From Agrococcus beijingensis (GTDB taxonomy: Bacteria > Actinomycetota > Actinomycetes > Actinomycetales > Microbacteriaceae): DNA of 64,000 bases. Shown here piece by piece: positions 17,623-25,580 of this stretch. The notes below the pieces were generated by a model, which saw only the letters and a program-made list of their open reading frames with translations, searched no databases and was not told the origin of the DNA. Position 1 is the stretch's first letter; the number at the start of each line of letters is the position of its first letter. The position numbers and the translations under genes are program-made. The stretch covers positions 452,218-516,217 of the forward strand of contig NZ_CP132360.1 in the NCBI RefSeq assembly GCF_030758955.1. Direction: 5' to 3'.

Positions 17623-18597
17623 TCAGGCGTGCACCGGCTCCGGGCACGCGAAGCGCCGGCGGTAGGCCGACGGCGCCACGCCCAGCTGGCGGGTGAAGTG
17701 ATGCCGCAGCAGCGCGGCGGTGCCGAATCCCGCCTGCTGGGCCACCGCATCCAGCCCCAGATCGGTCGCCTCGAGCAGCGCCTGCGCGCGCTGCACGCGC
17801 TGCGAGGTGAGCCACGCCGCGGGCGTGGTGCCCAGCTCGTCGCGGAACCGCCGCGCGAACGTGCGCTCCGACAGGTTCGCGCGGCGCGCGAGCTCGGCGA
17901 CCGAGTGCTCCTCGTCGAGGTGCTCGGCCATCCAGTCGATCAGCGGCGCAAGCGTCTCTGCGCGCTGCTCGGCCACGGGCCCGACGGCGAACTGGCTCTG
18001 GCCGCCGTCGCGCAGCGGCGGCACCACCATCGACCGGGCGATCGTGGCAGCCACCTGCGCGCCCTGCAGCTCGCGGATCAGGTGCAGCGATGCGTCGATG
18101 GCGGCGGCGGTGCCGGCGCTCGAGGTGACGGGCCCGTCGTCGACCCAGAGGGCGTCGCGCTCGACGACGAGCTCGGGGAACTGGGCGGCCAGGTCGTCGG
18201 CGTGCGCCCAGTGGGTCGCGATCCGACGGCCGTCGAGCACCCCGGAGCGGGCGGCGACGAAGGCGCCCGTGCACATGGTCAGCACCCGAGCGCCGCGGGC
18301 CACCGCGCGCTGCAGCACGCGGGCCACGGGCAGGCTGCACTCCACATCGGTGCTGCACTGCTCGTAGGGCGTGACGATCACGATGTCGGCCTCGTCGGCG
18401 AAGGCGAGATCCTCCTCGACCATCACCGGCAGGCCGAGGCCGCCGGCGACGCGCACCGGTCCGGGCGTGGGCGTGACGACGCGGAAGTCGTTGCGGGGCA
18501 CGCCGCGATCGGTGCGGTCGGTGCCGAAGACCTCAGCGGCCACCGCCAGCTCGAACGCGCTCACCTCGTCGTCGATGATGCAGGCGACTCGCAGCAT
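17623..18597 (-). CDS. GlxA family AraC-type transcriptional regulator
   Basis: 324 residues. Residues about 1-180 form a DJ-1/PfpI (class I glutamine amidotransferase-like) domain with the nucleophile-elbow-like LTMCTGAFVAARSG; residues 220-315 are an AraC double HTH (VAELARRANLSERTFARRFRDEL, then LDAVAQQAGFGTAALLRHHFTRQLG). The ATG at 18597 follows the strong site GAGGAGG. Members sense small metabolites and usually regulate adjacent genes. Divergent from it lies a mini membrane protein, with an inverted repeat of TGGC-type half sites between, which is probably its operator. Confidence 0.9.
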   Translation of the reverse strand: MLRVACIIDDEVSAFELAVAAEVFGTDRTDRGVPRNDFRVVTPTPGPVRVAGGLGLPVMVEEDLAFADEADIVIVTPYEQCSTDVECSLPVARVLQRAVARGARVLTMCTGAFVAARSGVLDGRRIATHWAHADDLAAQFPELVVERDALWVDDGPVTSSAGTAAAIDASLHLIRELQGAQVAATIARSMVVPPLRDGGQSQFAVGPVAEQRAETLAPLIDWMAEHLDEEHSVAELARRANLSERTFARRFRDELGTTPAAWLTSQRVQRAQALLEATDLGLDAVAQQAGFGTAALLRHHFTRQLGVAPSAYRRRFACPEPVHA

Positions 18598-18630
18598 GGT
18601 GACCTCCTCGTCGACGCGGCGAAACGGCAT

Positions 18631-18703
18631 TGGCAGAATCTTATCGAGTATTGACCATTCTGCCACTGGTGGCGGGATCTTGACAAGCGCAGACTTTCTG
18701 CCA
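18631..18703 (+). promoter_or_regulatory. probable GlxA/AraC operator between divergent genes
   Basis: TGGCAGAAT (18631-18639) and its perfect complement ATTCTGCCA (18657-18665) are separated by 17 bp. A third half site, TTTCTGCCA (18695-18703), touches the ATG of the divergent gene. The TGGC core resembles that of the AraC-family AdpA consensus. TTGACA at 18680-18685 is a -35-like hexamer. The region is strikingly AT-richer than its surroundings. Control by the adjacent regulator is inference. Confidence 0.6.
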
Positions 18704-18999
18704 TGAACACCACCTTCCTCTTCCTCCTCGTCGCCCTCGCTGCCGTCGCACTGCTTGGCACCCTCGTCGCACTCCTCCGTCAGCGTGCCCCGCGCGTCGC
18801 CGCCGACCCGGAGCGCCTCGCGCAGCTGCGCGACCGCACCGACGATCGCGAGGCTCGCCGCCTCGCGGTCGAGACCGAGGAGCGCATCGCGCACCAGCTC
18901 GACGCCCCGGGCAACGGCCTCGCACCCCAGCTCACGCAGCCCGCCGGCCCGCGTCCGAAGCAGCTCGCCGACGCCCGGCTCTGGGCCGGCGCCGTGTGA
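18703..18999 (+). CDS. small single-pass membrane protein
   Basis: 98 residues. An N-terminal membrane helix (FLFLLVALAAVALLGTLVALL) is followed directly by a charged region beginning RQRAPR with DPERLAQLRDRTDDREARR, then a Pro/Ala-rich end. The part after the helix (LRQRAPR..ADPERLA) resembles the tail of the 58-residue protein encoded at 19081, suggesting two related genes. Function unknown; it is divergent from the GlxA-type regulator and its start overlaps an operator half site. Confidence 0.6.
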   Translation: MNTTFLFLLVALAAVALLGTLVALLRQRAPRVAADPERLAQLRDRTDDREARRLAVETEERIAHQLDAPGNGLAPQLTQPAGPRPKQLADARLWAGAV

Positions 19000-19080
19000 A
19001 CCCGCGCCACGCGCACCGCCGCCCGCCGCCGCCGGAGATCGCCTCTGGCGGCGGCGCCGCGTCAGGCGCATCATCGGAGC

Positions 19081-19257
19081 ATGGACAACTGGTTCAGCTC
19101 CGTCGCGATGGATCCCACGTGGCCCGCCGTCGTCGCGGCGATCGGCACCTCCGGAGCGATCGCCACCGTCATCATGCTCGTGCGCCAGCGCGAGCCGCGC
19201 CGCAAGCCCGACGCCGAGCGCATCGCCAGACGCCGCGAGCCGCGCAGCGCCCACTGA
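19081..19257 (+). CDS. 58-residue single-pass membrane protein
   Basis: ATG at 19081 to TGA at 19255-19257. A short N-terminus with two Trp precedes one helix (PAVVAAIGTSGAIATVIMLV) and a very basic tail (RQREPRRKPDAERIARRREP). CGGAG lies just upstream. The helix-plus-RQRxPR...DAERIA layout is shared with the 98-residue protein encoded at 18703. Coding is supported by the coherent TM-plus-basic pattern and spacing, but not by a recognised family. Confidence 0.5.
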   Translation: MDNWFSSVAMDPTWPAVVAAIGTSGAIATVIMLVRQREPRRKPDAERIARRREPRSAH

Positions 19258-19281
19258 CCGTCGCTCACGCACAATGGAGGC

Positions 19282-20766
19282 ATGCGCCTCGCGAACGCCC
19301 GCCTGCTCGACGGCTCCCTGACCGACATCGACATCGTCGACGGCGACATCGAGCGGGTGAGCCCTGCGGGGTCGACGCCGTCGGCGGGGGAGCGGCGCGA
19401 CCTCGAGGGCGCGACGGTCATCCCGGGCCTCTGGGACGAGCACACCCACATGGGCCAGTGGGCCCGGCACCGCACGCGTCGATCCGTGCTCGAGGCCCCC
19501 ACCGCCGAGGCGGCGGCCGCCATCGCCGCCGAGACGGCGCGGCAGCACGAAGGCCCCGAACCGCTCGTGCTCGTCGGCATGCGCGACGGCCTCTGGCCCG
19601 CCCCGCCCACCCGTGAGCTCCTCGACCGCGCGACCGGCGGCATCCCCACCCTGATCGTGTCGAGCGACGTCCACTGCTCCTGGCCCAACTCGGCGATGCT
19701 CGAGCGACTCGGCATCGAGCTCGACGAGCCCCTGCTGCGCGAGGACGCGGCGTTCGCCGCCCTCAGCACGGTCGAGCGGATGCTCGACAGCGACACGCTC
19801 GATCGTCACGTCGTCGACGCCCTGGCCGCCGCTGCCGCGCGCGGCGTCGTGGGCGTCGTCGACCTCGAGTTCGACGATGCCGTCGGCGACTGGATGCGCC
19901 GGAGCGGCTCGACACCGCTGCGTGTCGAGGTCGGCATCTACGCCAAGGATCTCGAGCTCGCCGCGGAGCGCGGGCTGCGCACCGGCGACAGCCTCGGCGG
20001 GCGAGCGCGCGTCGGCCGCTTCAAGGTGATCTCGGACGGCTCGCTCGGCACCCGCACGGCGTGGACGGCGCATCCGTACGGGCACGGCGACGAGCCGCGC
20101 ACCGGCGTGCGCAACGTCGACGATGCCGAGCTCGACCGGCTGCTCGCGCGCGCGACCGAGCTCGGCATCGACGCGAGCGTGCACGCGATCGGCGACGCGG
20201 CGGTGACCGCGGCGATCGACGCCTTCGAGCGTGCCGGGCGAGACGCGAGCCGCCGCGGCCGCATCGAGCACGCGCAGCTCGTCGCCGGCGTCGACATCCC
20301 GCGCCTGGCGACGCTCGGCATCACGGCCTCGCTCCAGCCCGAGCATGCCCTCGACGACCGCGAGCTGACCGCCGCGCTCTGGGCCGACCGCAGCCGCGAC
20401 GCCTTCCGCCTGCGGTCGCTGCTCGACGCCGGCGTCGGCGTGGTGCTCGGCTCCGACGCGCCGGTCACGCCCCTCGACCCGTGGCTCGCGATCGCCACCG
20501 CCGTCACCCGTACGCGCGGCGACGAGCAGCCCTGGCAGCCCGAGGAGGCCATCACGCTCGCCGAGGCGATCGCCGTCTCGAGCCGCACCCGCATCGCGCC
20601 GGGCGAGCCCGCCGACCTGGTCGTGCTCGGCGCCGAGCCCCCGCGCGTCGGCTCGCCGAACGAGATCGCCGCCGCGCTGCGCAGCATGCCCATCGCGCAG
20701 ACCCTGATCGCGGGCGAGACGGTCTTCGACGCCGCACGCACCCGCACGGGCACGCTGCAGCACTGA
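19282..20766 (+). CDS. amidohydrolase family protein (YtcJ-like)
   Basis: 494 residues: N-terminal beta-sandwich (MRLANARLLDG..TDIDIVDGDIERV), then a metal-dependent TIM barrel with HTHMG (metal His pair), FKVISDGSLGTRTAW, SVHAIGDAAVTAAIDA, RIEHAQLV and GSDAPVTPLDPW, all typical of the amidohydrolase_3/YtcJ group. The predicted reaction is hydrolysis of a C-N bond in a cyclic or N-acyl substrate; the substrate is not readable. GGAGGC immediately precedes the ATG. It lies 24 bp after the mini membrane gene and could share its transcript. Confidence 0.88.
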   Translation: MRLANARLLDGSLTDIDIVDGDIERVSPAGSTPSAGERRDLEGATVIPGLWDEHTHMGQWARHRTRRSVLEAPTAEAAAAIAAETARQHEGPEPLVLVGMRDGLWPAPPTRELLDRATGGIPTLIVSSDVHCSWPNSAMLERLGIELDEPLLREDAAFAALSTVERMLDSDTLDRHVVDALAAAAARGVVGVVDLEFDDAVGDWMRRSGSTPLRVEVGIYAKDLELAAERGLRTGDSLGGRARVGRFKVISDGSLGTRTAWTAHPYGHGDEPRTGVRNVDDAELDRLLARATELGIDASVHAIGDAAVTAAIDAFERAGRDASRRGRIEHAQLVAGVDIPRLATLGITASLQPEHALDDRELTAALWADRSRDAFRLRSLLDAGVGVVLGSDAPVTPLDPWLAIATAVTRTRGDEQPWQPEEAITLAEAIAVSSRTRIAPGEPADLVVLGAEPPRVGSPNEIAAALRSMPIAQTLIAGETVFDAARTRTGTLQH

Positions 20767-20831
20767 CGCCCGGCGGCGGCGCACCGTGTCGTGCGCCCTG
20801 CGATCTCGAACAGCGGATGCGTCGGCTCGTT

Positions 20832-20851
20832 GTCGGTTCGTCACAACCGAC
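20832..20851 (+). promoter_or_regulatory. 7-bp inverted repeat upstream of the acyl-CoA oxidase gene
   Basis: GTCGGTT, spacer CGTCAC, AACCGAC: a perfect 20-bp dyad, suitable for a TetR- or GntR-type dimer. It lies about 70 bp upstream of a -10-like TACCGT (20918-20923). No matching regulator gene is adjacent, so a role is speculative. Confidence 0.35.
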
Positions 20852-20952
20852 CGCGCACCCTCCGACAGCGCGGTTGCGGCCTGAGCCAAGCCTCGGGCGG
20901 CCCGCTGGCGGCGCGCCTACCGTGGGAGCCATCCGCACCTGAAGGGGGAGCC

Positions 20953-23142
20953 ATGGCCGACCGCACCGACCGCCAGCCGTCCACGAGTCCGCGTCTCCAG
21001 GGCAAGGTCGACGTCGAGTGGCTCGGCCGCGACCTGCTCGGCACCTGGGCCGACAAGCGCCTCGCCGCGCGTGCCAAGGTCGCCGACCCGCGCTTCCAGC
21101 GCATCGACGACCTCACGATGGCCGACCACCGGGCCCGCACGCTCGTGCAGCTGCAGCAGCTCGTCGACGACGGCGCCGTGCTCGCGGCGTTCCCGACGAG
21201 GCTCGGCGGCCAGGACGACCACGGCGGCAACATCGCCGGCTTCGAGGAGCTCGTGCTCGCCGACCCGAGCCTGCAGATCAAGTCGGGTGTGCAGTACGGG
21301 CTGTTCGGCGCGGCGGTGCTGCACCTGGGCACCAAGCACCACCACGACACGTTCCTGCCGCCCATCATGCGCTTCGAGGTGCCCGGCGCGTTCGCGATGA
21401 CCGAGACCGGCCACGGCTCGGACGTCGCCTCGATCGCCACCACCGCCACCTACGACGAGGCCGCCGAGGAGTTCGTCATCCACACGCCGTTCCGCGGCGC
21501 CTGGAAGGACTACCTCGGCAACGCTGCGCTGCACGGCAAGCACGCGGTCGTCTTCGCGAAGCTCATCACCCGCGGCGTCGACCACGGCGTGCACGCCTTC
21601 TACGTGCCGCTGCGCGACGACGCCGGTGCCTTCCTGCCCGGCATCGGCGGCGAGGACGACGGCTACAAGGGCGGCCTCAACGGCATCGACAACGGCCGGC
21701 TGCACTTCACCGACGTGCGCGTCCCCCGCACCAACCTGCTCAACCGCTATGGCGACGTCGCCCCTGACGGCACCTACTCGAGCCCGATCGAGAGCCCGGG
21801 CCGTCGCTTCTTCACCATGATCGGCACGCTCGTGCAGGGCCGCGTCTCGCTCGACGGCGCCGCGGTGGTCGCCCAGCAGGCGGCGCTCGCGATCGCGATC
21901 CGCTACGGCGCCGAGCGCCGACAGTTCAACGCGTCCAGCGATGTGCAGGAGGAGGTGCTGCTCGACTACCGGCGGCACCAGCGGCGCCTCTTCACGCGCC
22001 TGGCGAAGTCGTTCGCGCAGCGCTACGCGCACGAGATCCTGCTGACGAAGTTCGACGGCGTGTTCTCGGGCCGCACCGACACCCCCGACGAGCGCGAGGA
22101 TCTCGAGACGCTCGCCGCCGGCCTGAAGGCGCTCTCGACCTGGCAGGCGCTCGACACACTGCAGGAGGCGCGCGAGGCCTGCGGCGGCGCCGGCTTCCTG
22201 GGCGAGAACCGCCTCGTGCAGCTGCGCGCCGACCTCGACATCTACGTGACCTTCGAGGGCGACAACACCGTGCTGCTGCAGCTGGTCGGCAAGCGGCTGC
22301 TGGGCGACTTCGCCAAGCAGTTCAAGGGCGCGTCGAAGGCCGACATCGCGCGCTTCGCCGCCGACCAGTTCTTCGACCGCGCCACTTCGGTCGCGGGCCT
22401 GCGCACCCTCTCGCAGGATGTGAAGGACCTCCGCAACGTGAAGAAGTCGTCGCTGGCGCTGCGCGACCGCGACGTGCAGCGCGAGCTGCTCGAGGAGCGG
22501 GTCGAGACGATGGTCGCCGAGATCGCCGGTCGTCTGCGCCACGCGCCGAAGGAGCAGGCGCTCGCCGCGGCCGCGTTCAACGCCGAGCAGCACGAGCTCA
22601 TCGAGGCCGCGCGGGCGTGGGTCGAGCTGCAGCAGTACGACGCGCTCGACGCCGCGGTGGAGCGCGCACCCGAGGCGACCAAGAAGGTCATGACGCACCT
22701 GCGCGACCTGTTCGCGCTCACGATCGTCGAGGAGCACGCCGCTTGGCACCTCGAGAACGGTCGCCTCTCGGGCGCCCGCTCGAAGGCCGTCACCTCGACC
22801 ATCGACCGGCTGCTGCAGAAGCTGCGCCCGCACGCGCTCGACCTCGTCGAGGCGTTCGGCTTCGGCGACGAGCACCTGCGCGCGAAGATCGCGACCGGTG
22901 CCGAGGGCCGCCGCCAGGCTGAGGCGATGGCGCACTTCGAGGCGCTGCGGGCATCGGGCGAGCTGCCCACGCCCGAGAAGCAGCACCGCGCCTCCGAGCC
23001 CGGCGCACAGCCGATCGCGGTCGCGGGGGCGGCGCCCGTGCCGCCGTCGGCCGTGATGTCGGCGGCGACGCCCGACTCGGTGTCCGCACCGTCGGCGGAT
23101 GCGGCTGAAGACGCCCAGGGCGCGCAGGTCGCGGCGCGCTGA
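20953..23142 (+). CDS. acyl-CoA dehydrogenase/oxidase family protein
   Basis: 729 residues, longer than classical acyl-CoA dehydrogenases (about 380) and in the acyl-CoA oxidase size class. Seen: FAMTETGHGSDVASI (flavin-side loop), QGRVSLDGAAVVAQQAALAIAIRYGAERRQF, and the C-terminal YVTFEGDNTVLLQLVGKRLL block containing the catalytic Glu-type EGDN motif. It likely oxidises acyl-CoA to enoyl-CoA with FAD. GAAGGGGGAG precedes the ATG. The last 60 residues are Ala/Pro-rich. A strong hairpin terminator follows, so it is monocistronic. Confidence 0.9.
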   Translation: MADRTDRQPSTSPRLQGKVDVEWLGRDLLGTWADKRLAARAKVADPRFQRIDDLTMADHRARTLVQLQQLVDDGAVLAAFPTRLGGQDDHGGNIAGFEELVLADPSLQIKSGVQYGLFGAAVLHLGTKHHHDTFLPPIMRFEVPGAFAMTETGHGSDVASIATTATYDEAAEEFVIHTPFRGAWKDYLGNAALHGKHAVVFAKLITRGVDHGVHAFYVPLRDDAGAFLPGIGGEDDGYKGGLNGIDNGRLHFTDVRVPRTNLLNRYGDVAPDGTYSSPIESPGRRFFTMIGTLVQGRVSLDGAAVVAQQAALAIAIRYGAERRQFNASSDVQEEVLLDYRRHQRRLFTRLAKSFAQRYAHEILLTKFDGVFSGRTDTPDEREDLETLAAGLKALSTWQALDTLQEAREACGGAGFLGENRLVQLRADLDIYVTFEGDNTVLLQLVGKRLLGDFAKQFKGASKADIARFAADQFFDRATSVAGLRTLSQDVKDLRNVKKSSLALRDRDVQRELLEERVETMVAEIAGRLRHAPKEQALAAAAFNAEQHELIEAARAWVELQQYDALDAAVERAPEATKKVMTHLRDLFALTIVEEHAAWHLENGRLSGARSKAVTSTIDRLLQKLRPHALDLVEAFGFGDEHLRAKIATGAEGRRQAEAMAHFEALRASGELPTPEKQHRASEPGAQPIAVAGAAPVPPSAVMSAATPDSVSAPSADAAEDAQGAQVAAR

Positions 23143-23161
23143 CCCGCCCACCGCAGGAGCT

Positions 23162-23189
23162 GGGCCCGGCCGCGAGAGCGGCCGGGCCC
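23162..23189 (+). terminator. Rho-independent terminator
   Basis: GGGCCCGGCCGC, loop GAGA, and the perfect complement: a 12-bp GC stem 20 bp after the acyl-CoA oxidase stop, followed by CTT. Confidence 0.8.
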
Positions 23190-23246
23190 CTTCCATGACC
23201 AGGCCTTCCATGATGAACGCATAGCGCACATGCGCCATGCGGCATT

Positions 23247-23261
23247 GCGTACGCCATACGC
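23247..23261 (+). promoter_or_regulatory. small dyad upstream of the desaturase
   Basis: GCGTA, CGCCA, TACGC gives a 5-bp dyad. The surrounding 23219-23270 is locally AT-rich with repeated GCGCCATGCG-like words, as expected of a promoter/operator region about 80-120 bp before the desaturase start. Weak evidence. Confidence 0.3.
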
Positions 23262-23342
23262 TGAAACCATCCGGGGTCCCGACCATGCAGGTCGGCTGGC
23301 CCCCACCGGCTGGGAAGTCGCCGTCGACCCCGAGGGGGCAGC

Positions 23343-24446
23343 ATGACCACGATGACCGCTACCGAGGTGACCCATGGTCCCCTGCGCTCCACGATGCGCG
23401 CCTCCGAGCGCTCCGAGGAGGATCGTCGCGCTGACTTCCGCGTCGTCGCGAAGGCTGTGCGCGACGCGGGCCTCCTCGAGCGCACCGTGGGCTTCTACGC
23501 CGGGCTGATGGTCATCCTGGGTGTCGCGCTCGTCGGCCTCCTGGTCGGCTCGTTCCTGCTCGGCGACAGCTGGTTCCAGCTGCTCATCGCCGGTGCCTTG
23601 GGCATCGTGCTGACGCAGATCGCGTTCATCGCCCACGAGGCCTCGCACCGGCAGGTGCTGAAGTCGGGTCCCGCGAACGACCGGCTCGGTCGCATCCTCG
23701 CCGCCGGTGTGGTGGGCATCAGCCACCAGTGGTGGATGACGAAGCACTCCCGCCATCACGCCAACCCCAACCAGATCGGGCGCGACCCCGACATCGAGAT
23801 CGACACGATCTCGTTCCTGCCGAGCGACGCGAAGAAGGCACGCGGCCTGCAGCGCTGGGTCACCCGTCACCAGGGCTGGCTGTTCTTCCCGCTGCTGACC
23901 TTCGAGGGCGCGAACCTGCACGTGCGCTCGATCATCACGCTGCTCGAGCGTCGTCCGGTCGTCGGCCGCTGGATCGAGCTCAGCCTCATCGCCGTCCGCT
24001 TCGCCGTGCTGATCACCTTCCTGCTGTGGGTCATGCCGCCGCTCATGGCGCTCGCCTTCCTCGGCGTGCAGCTCGCCGTCTTCGGCATCGGCATGGGCGC
24101 CTCGTTCGCGCCGAACCACAAGGGGATGCCGACCGTCGGCCGCGACGCGAAGCTCGACTTCTTCACGAAGCAGGTGCGCACGTCGCGCAACGTCCGCGGC
24201 TTCGGCATGACGGCGCTGCTGGGCGGCCTGAACTACCAGATCGAGCACCACCTGTTCCCGAACATGGCGCGCCCGCACCTGCGCAAGGCGAGCGACATCG
24301 TGCGCGCCCACTGCGCCACGCACGGCATCGTCTACACGGAGACCGACCTGGTCGGCGCCTACGGCGCGGTGGTCGCCTACCTGAACCGCGTCGGCCTCGC
24401 GGCGCGCGACCCGTTCGACTGCCCCATGCTCGACAAGCGGCGATGA
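23343..24446 (+). CDS. membrane fatty acid desaturase
   Basis: 367 residues with four hydrophobic segments and all three histidine boxes: H98EASH102, H135SRHH139 and H302H303 (in QIEHHLFP). The last box has Gln before it (Q-I-E-H-H), as in front-end-type acyl-CoA or acyl-lipid desaturases. It introduces a double bond into membrane acyl chains using a di-iron site. GAGGGGGCAGC precedes the ATG. Its stop overlaps the start of an acyltransferase gene (ATGA), so the modified acyl group and its transfer may be coordinated. Confidence 0.92.
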   Translation: MTTMTATEVTHGPLRSTMRASERSEEDRRADFRVVAKAVRDAGLLERTVGFYAGLMVILGVALVGLLVGSFLLGDSWFQLLIAGALGIVLTQIAFIAHEASHRQVLKSGPANDRLGRILAAGVVGISHQWWMTKHSRHHANPNQIGRDPDIEIDTISFLPSDAKKARGLQRWVTRHQGWLFFPLLTFEGANLHVRSIITLLERRPVVGRWIELSLIAVRFAVLITFLLWVMPPLMALAFLGVQLAVFGIGMGASFAPNHKGMPTVGRDAKLDFFTKQVRTSRNVRGFGMTALLGGLNYQIEHHLFPNMARPHLRKASDIVRAHCATHGIVYTETDLVGAYGAVVAYLNRVGLAARDPFDCPMLDKRR

Positions 24447-25060
24447 GCCGGAGGCCGCTGCGCCACGCCATCGCCGCGCTCCACTGGGCGCTCAGTCCTT
24501 GGAAGCTCATCCGTGAGCAGCCGGCCTACGAGGGGCCGCGCCTGCTGATCGGCGCCCCGCACACCTCGAACCGCGACTTCGTGCTGATGCTCGCGATCTC
24601 GTGGGATGCGAGGCTCGCCGTGCGCTGGCTCGGCAAGCGAGAGCTCTTCGAGGGTCCCTTCGGCCGCGTCATGCACTGGCTCGGCGGCATCCCGGTCGAT
24701 CGCGACGACCCTGCCGGGCTCGTCGATCGCGTGGTCGAGCTCGCACGCAGCGATCCGCGCGCGGCGATCGTCGTCACGCCCGACGGCACGCGCAGCTCGC
24801 AGCAGTGGCGCAGCGGTTTCTACCGCATCGCGCTCGAGGCGGGGGTGCCGATCACGCTCGGCTTCGTCGACTCGACCACCCGCACCACGGGCCTCGGACC
24901 GACCATGCACCTGACCGGTGATGTGCCGGCAGACATGGAGCGCATCCGCGCCTTCTACGCCGACAAGCGCGGCATCCGGCCCGAGCGCACCACCGAGCCG
25001 CGCCTCGCCGACGAGGCCGGCCTGGCCGAGCGCCTCGCCGAGGAGCGCGGTCTGCGCTGA
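24443..25060 (+). CDS. 1-acyl-sn-glycerol-3-phosphate acyltransferase family protein
   Basis: 205 residues. PlsC-type motifs: APHTSNRDF (an NHxxxxD variant, His-Thr-Ser-Asn-Arg-Asp), a WLGGIPVDRDD block, and VVTPDGTRSSQQWRSGFYRIA (EGTR-like, with Asp replacing Glu). It likely transfers an acyl chain to a glycerophosphate or related acceptor at the membrane. The start overlaps the desaturase stop. The DGTR variant marks the subfamily often labelled glycerol acyltransferase without a tested substrate. Confidence 0.82.
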   Translation: MSRRPLRHAIAALHWALSPWKLIREQPAYEGPRLLIGAPHTSNRDFVLMLAISWDARLAVRWLGKRELFEGPFGRVMHWLGGIPVDRDDPAGLVDRVVELARSDPRAAIVVTPDGTRSSQQWRSGFYRIALEAGVPITLGFVDSTTRTTGLGPTMHLTGDVPADMERIRAFYADKRGIRPERTTEPRLADEAGLAERLAEERGLR

Positions 25061-25123
25061 GCGCAGGGCACCGCGCCGACGCCACCCCTGGCGCCCGTCC
25101 CCGGCCGCTGTCACGATGAGCGC

Positions 25124-25567
25124 ATGGACCAGCAGCCAGTGCACGAGATCAGCGAGGCGGAGTGCCACAAGCTCTTCGCCGCCTTCGAGTTCGGGCGCAT
25201 CGCGTTCCGGGTCGGTGAGCTGCTCGAGGTGTTCCCGATCAACTACCACGCCGACGGCCGCGAGATCACGTTCCGCACCGCTCCCGGGACGAAGCTGGCC
25301 GGCGTGCTCCTCGCCGAAGACGTCGTGTTCGAGATCGACCACATCGGCGCCAAGGAGGCGTGGAGCGTGATCGGGCACGGCAAGGCGCGTCGACTCGAGT
25401 CGAGCGACGAGGTCGAGGCGGCGTCGCGGCTGCCCATCCACCCGCTGGTGCCGACCGTCAAGCGCGAGTTCGTGCGCATCGACCTGACGCGGGTCTCCGG
25501 CCGTCGCTTCCACCGCTGGGCACAGCCCGACCCCGACGCCGAGCCGCTGGTCGACTCGACCGACTGA
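25124..25567 (+). CDS. pyridoxamine 5'-phosphate oxidase family (FMN-binding split barrel) protein
   Basis: 147 residues. ISEAECHKLFAAFEFGRIAFRVGELLEVFPINYHADGREITFRTAPGTKL is the typical opening of PNPOx-like proteins that bind FMN or F420, followed by VFEIDHIGAKEAWSVIGHGKARRLE. It may reduce a small molecule or act as a stress-related oxidoreductase. CACGAT 6 nt upstream of the ATG is a weak leaderless-type -10. It converges with the next gene, with 13 bp between. Confidence 0.85.
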   Translation: MDQQPVHEISEAECHKLFAAFEFGRIAFRVGELLEVFPINYHADGREITFRTAPGTKLAGVLLAEDVVFEIDHIGAKEAWSVIGHGKARRLESSDEVEAASRLPIHPLVPTVKREFVRIDLTRVSGRRFHRWAQPDPDAEPLVDSTD

Positions 25568-25580
25568 GCTCAGCCGGCCA

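Noticed and set aside
17623-20889. A 1088-codon minus-strand frame opposite the amidohydrolase
   Set aside because: The GlxA-type regulator begins at 18597 with a strong GAGGAGG site; the upstream part is antisense to two mini genes and the amidohydrolase and shows no domain.
20917-23286. A 789-codon minus-strand frame opposite the acyl-CoA oxidase
   Set aside because: Composition typical of antisense frames (His/Arg/Glu-rich), no motif, and the plus strand carries a full recognised enzyme.
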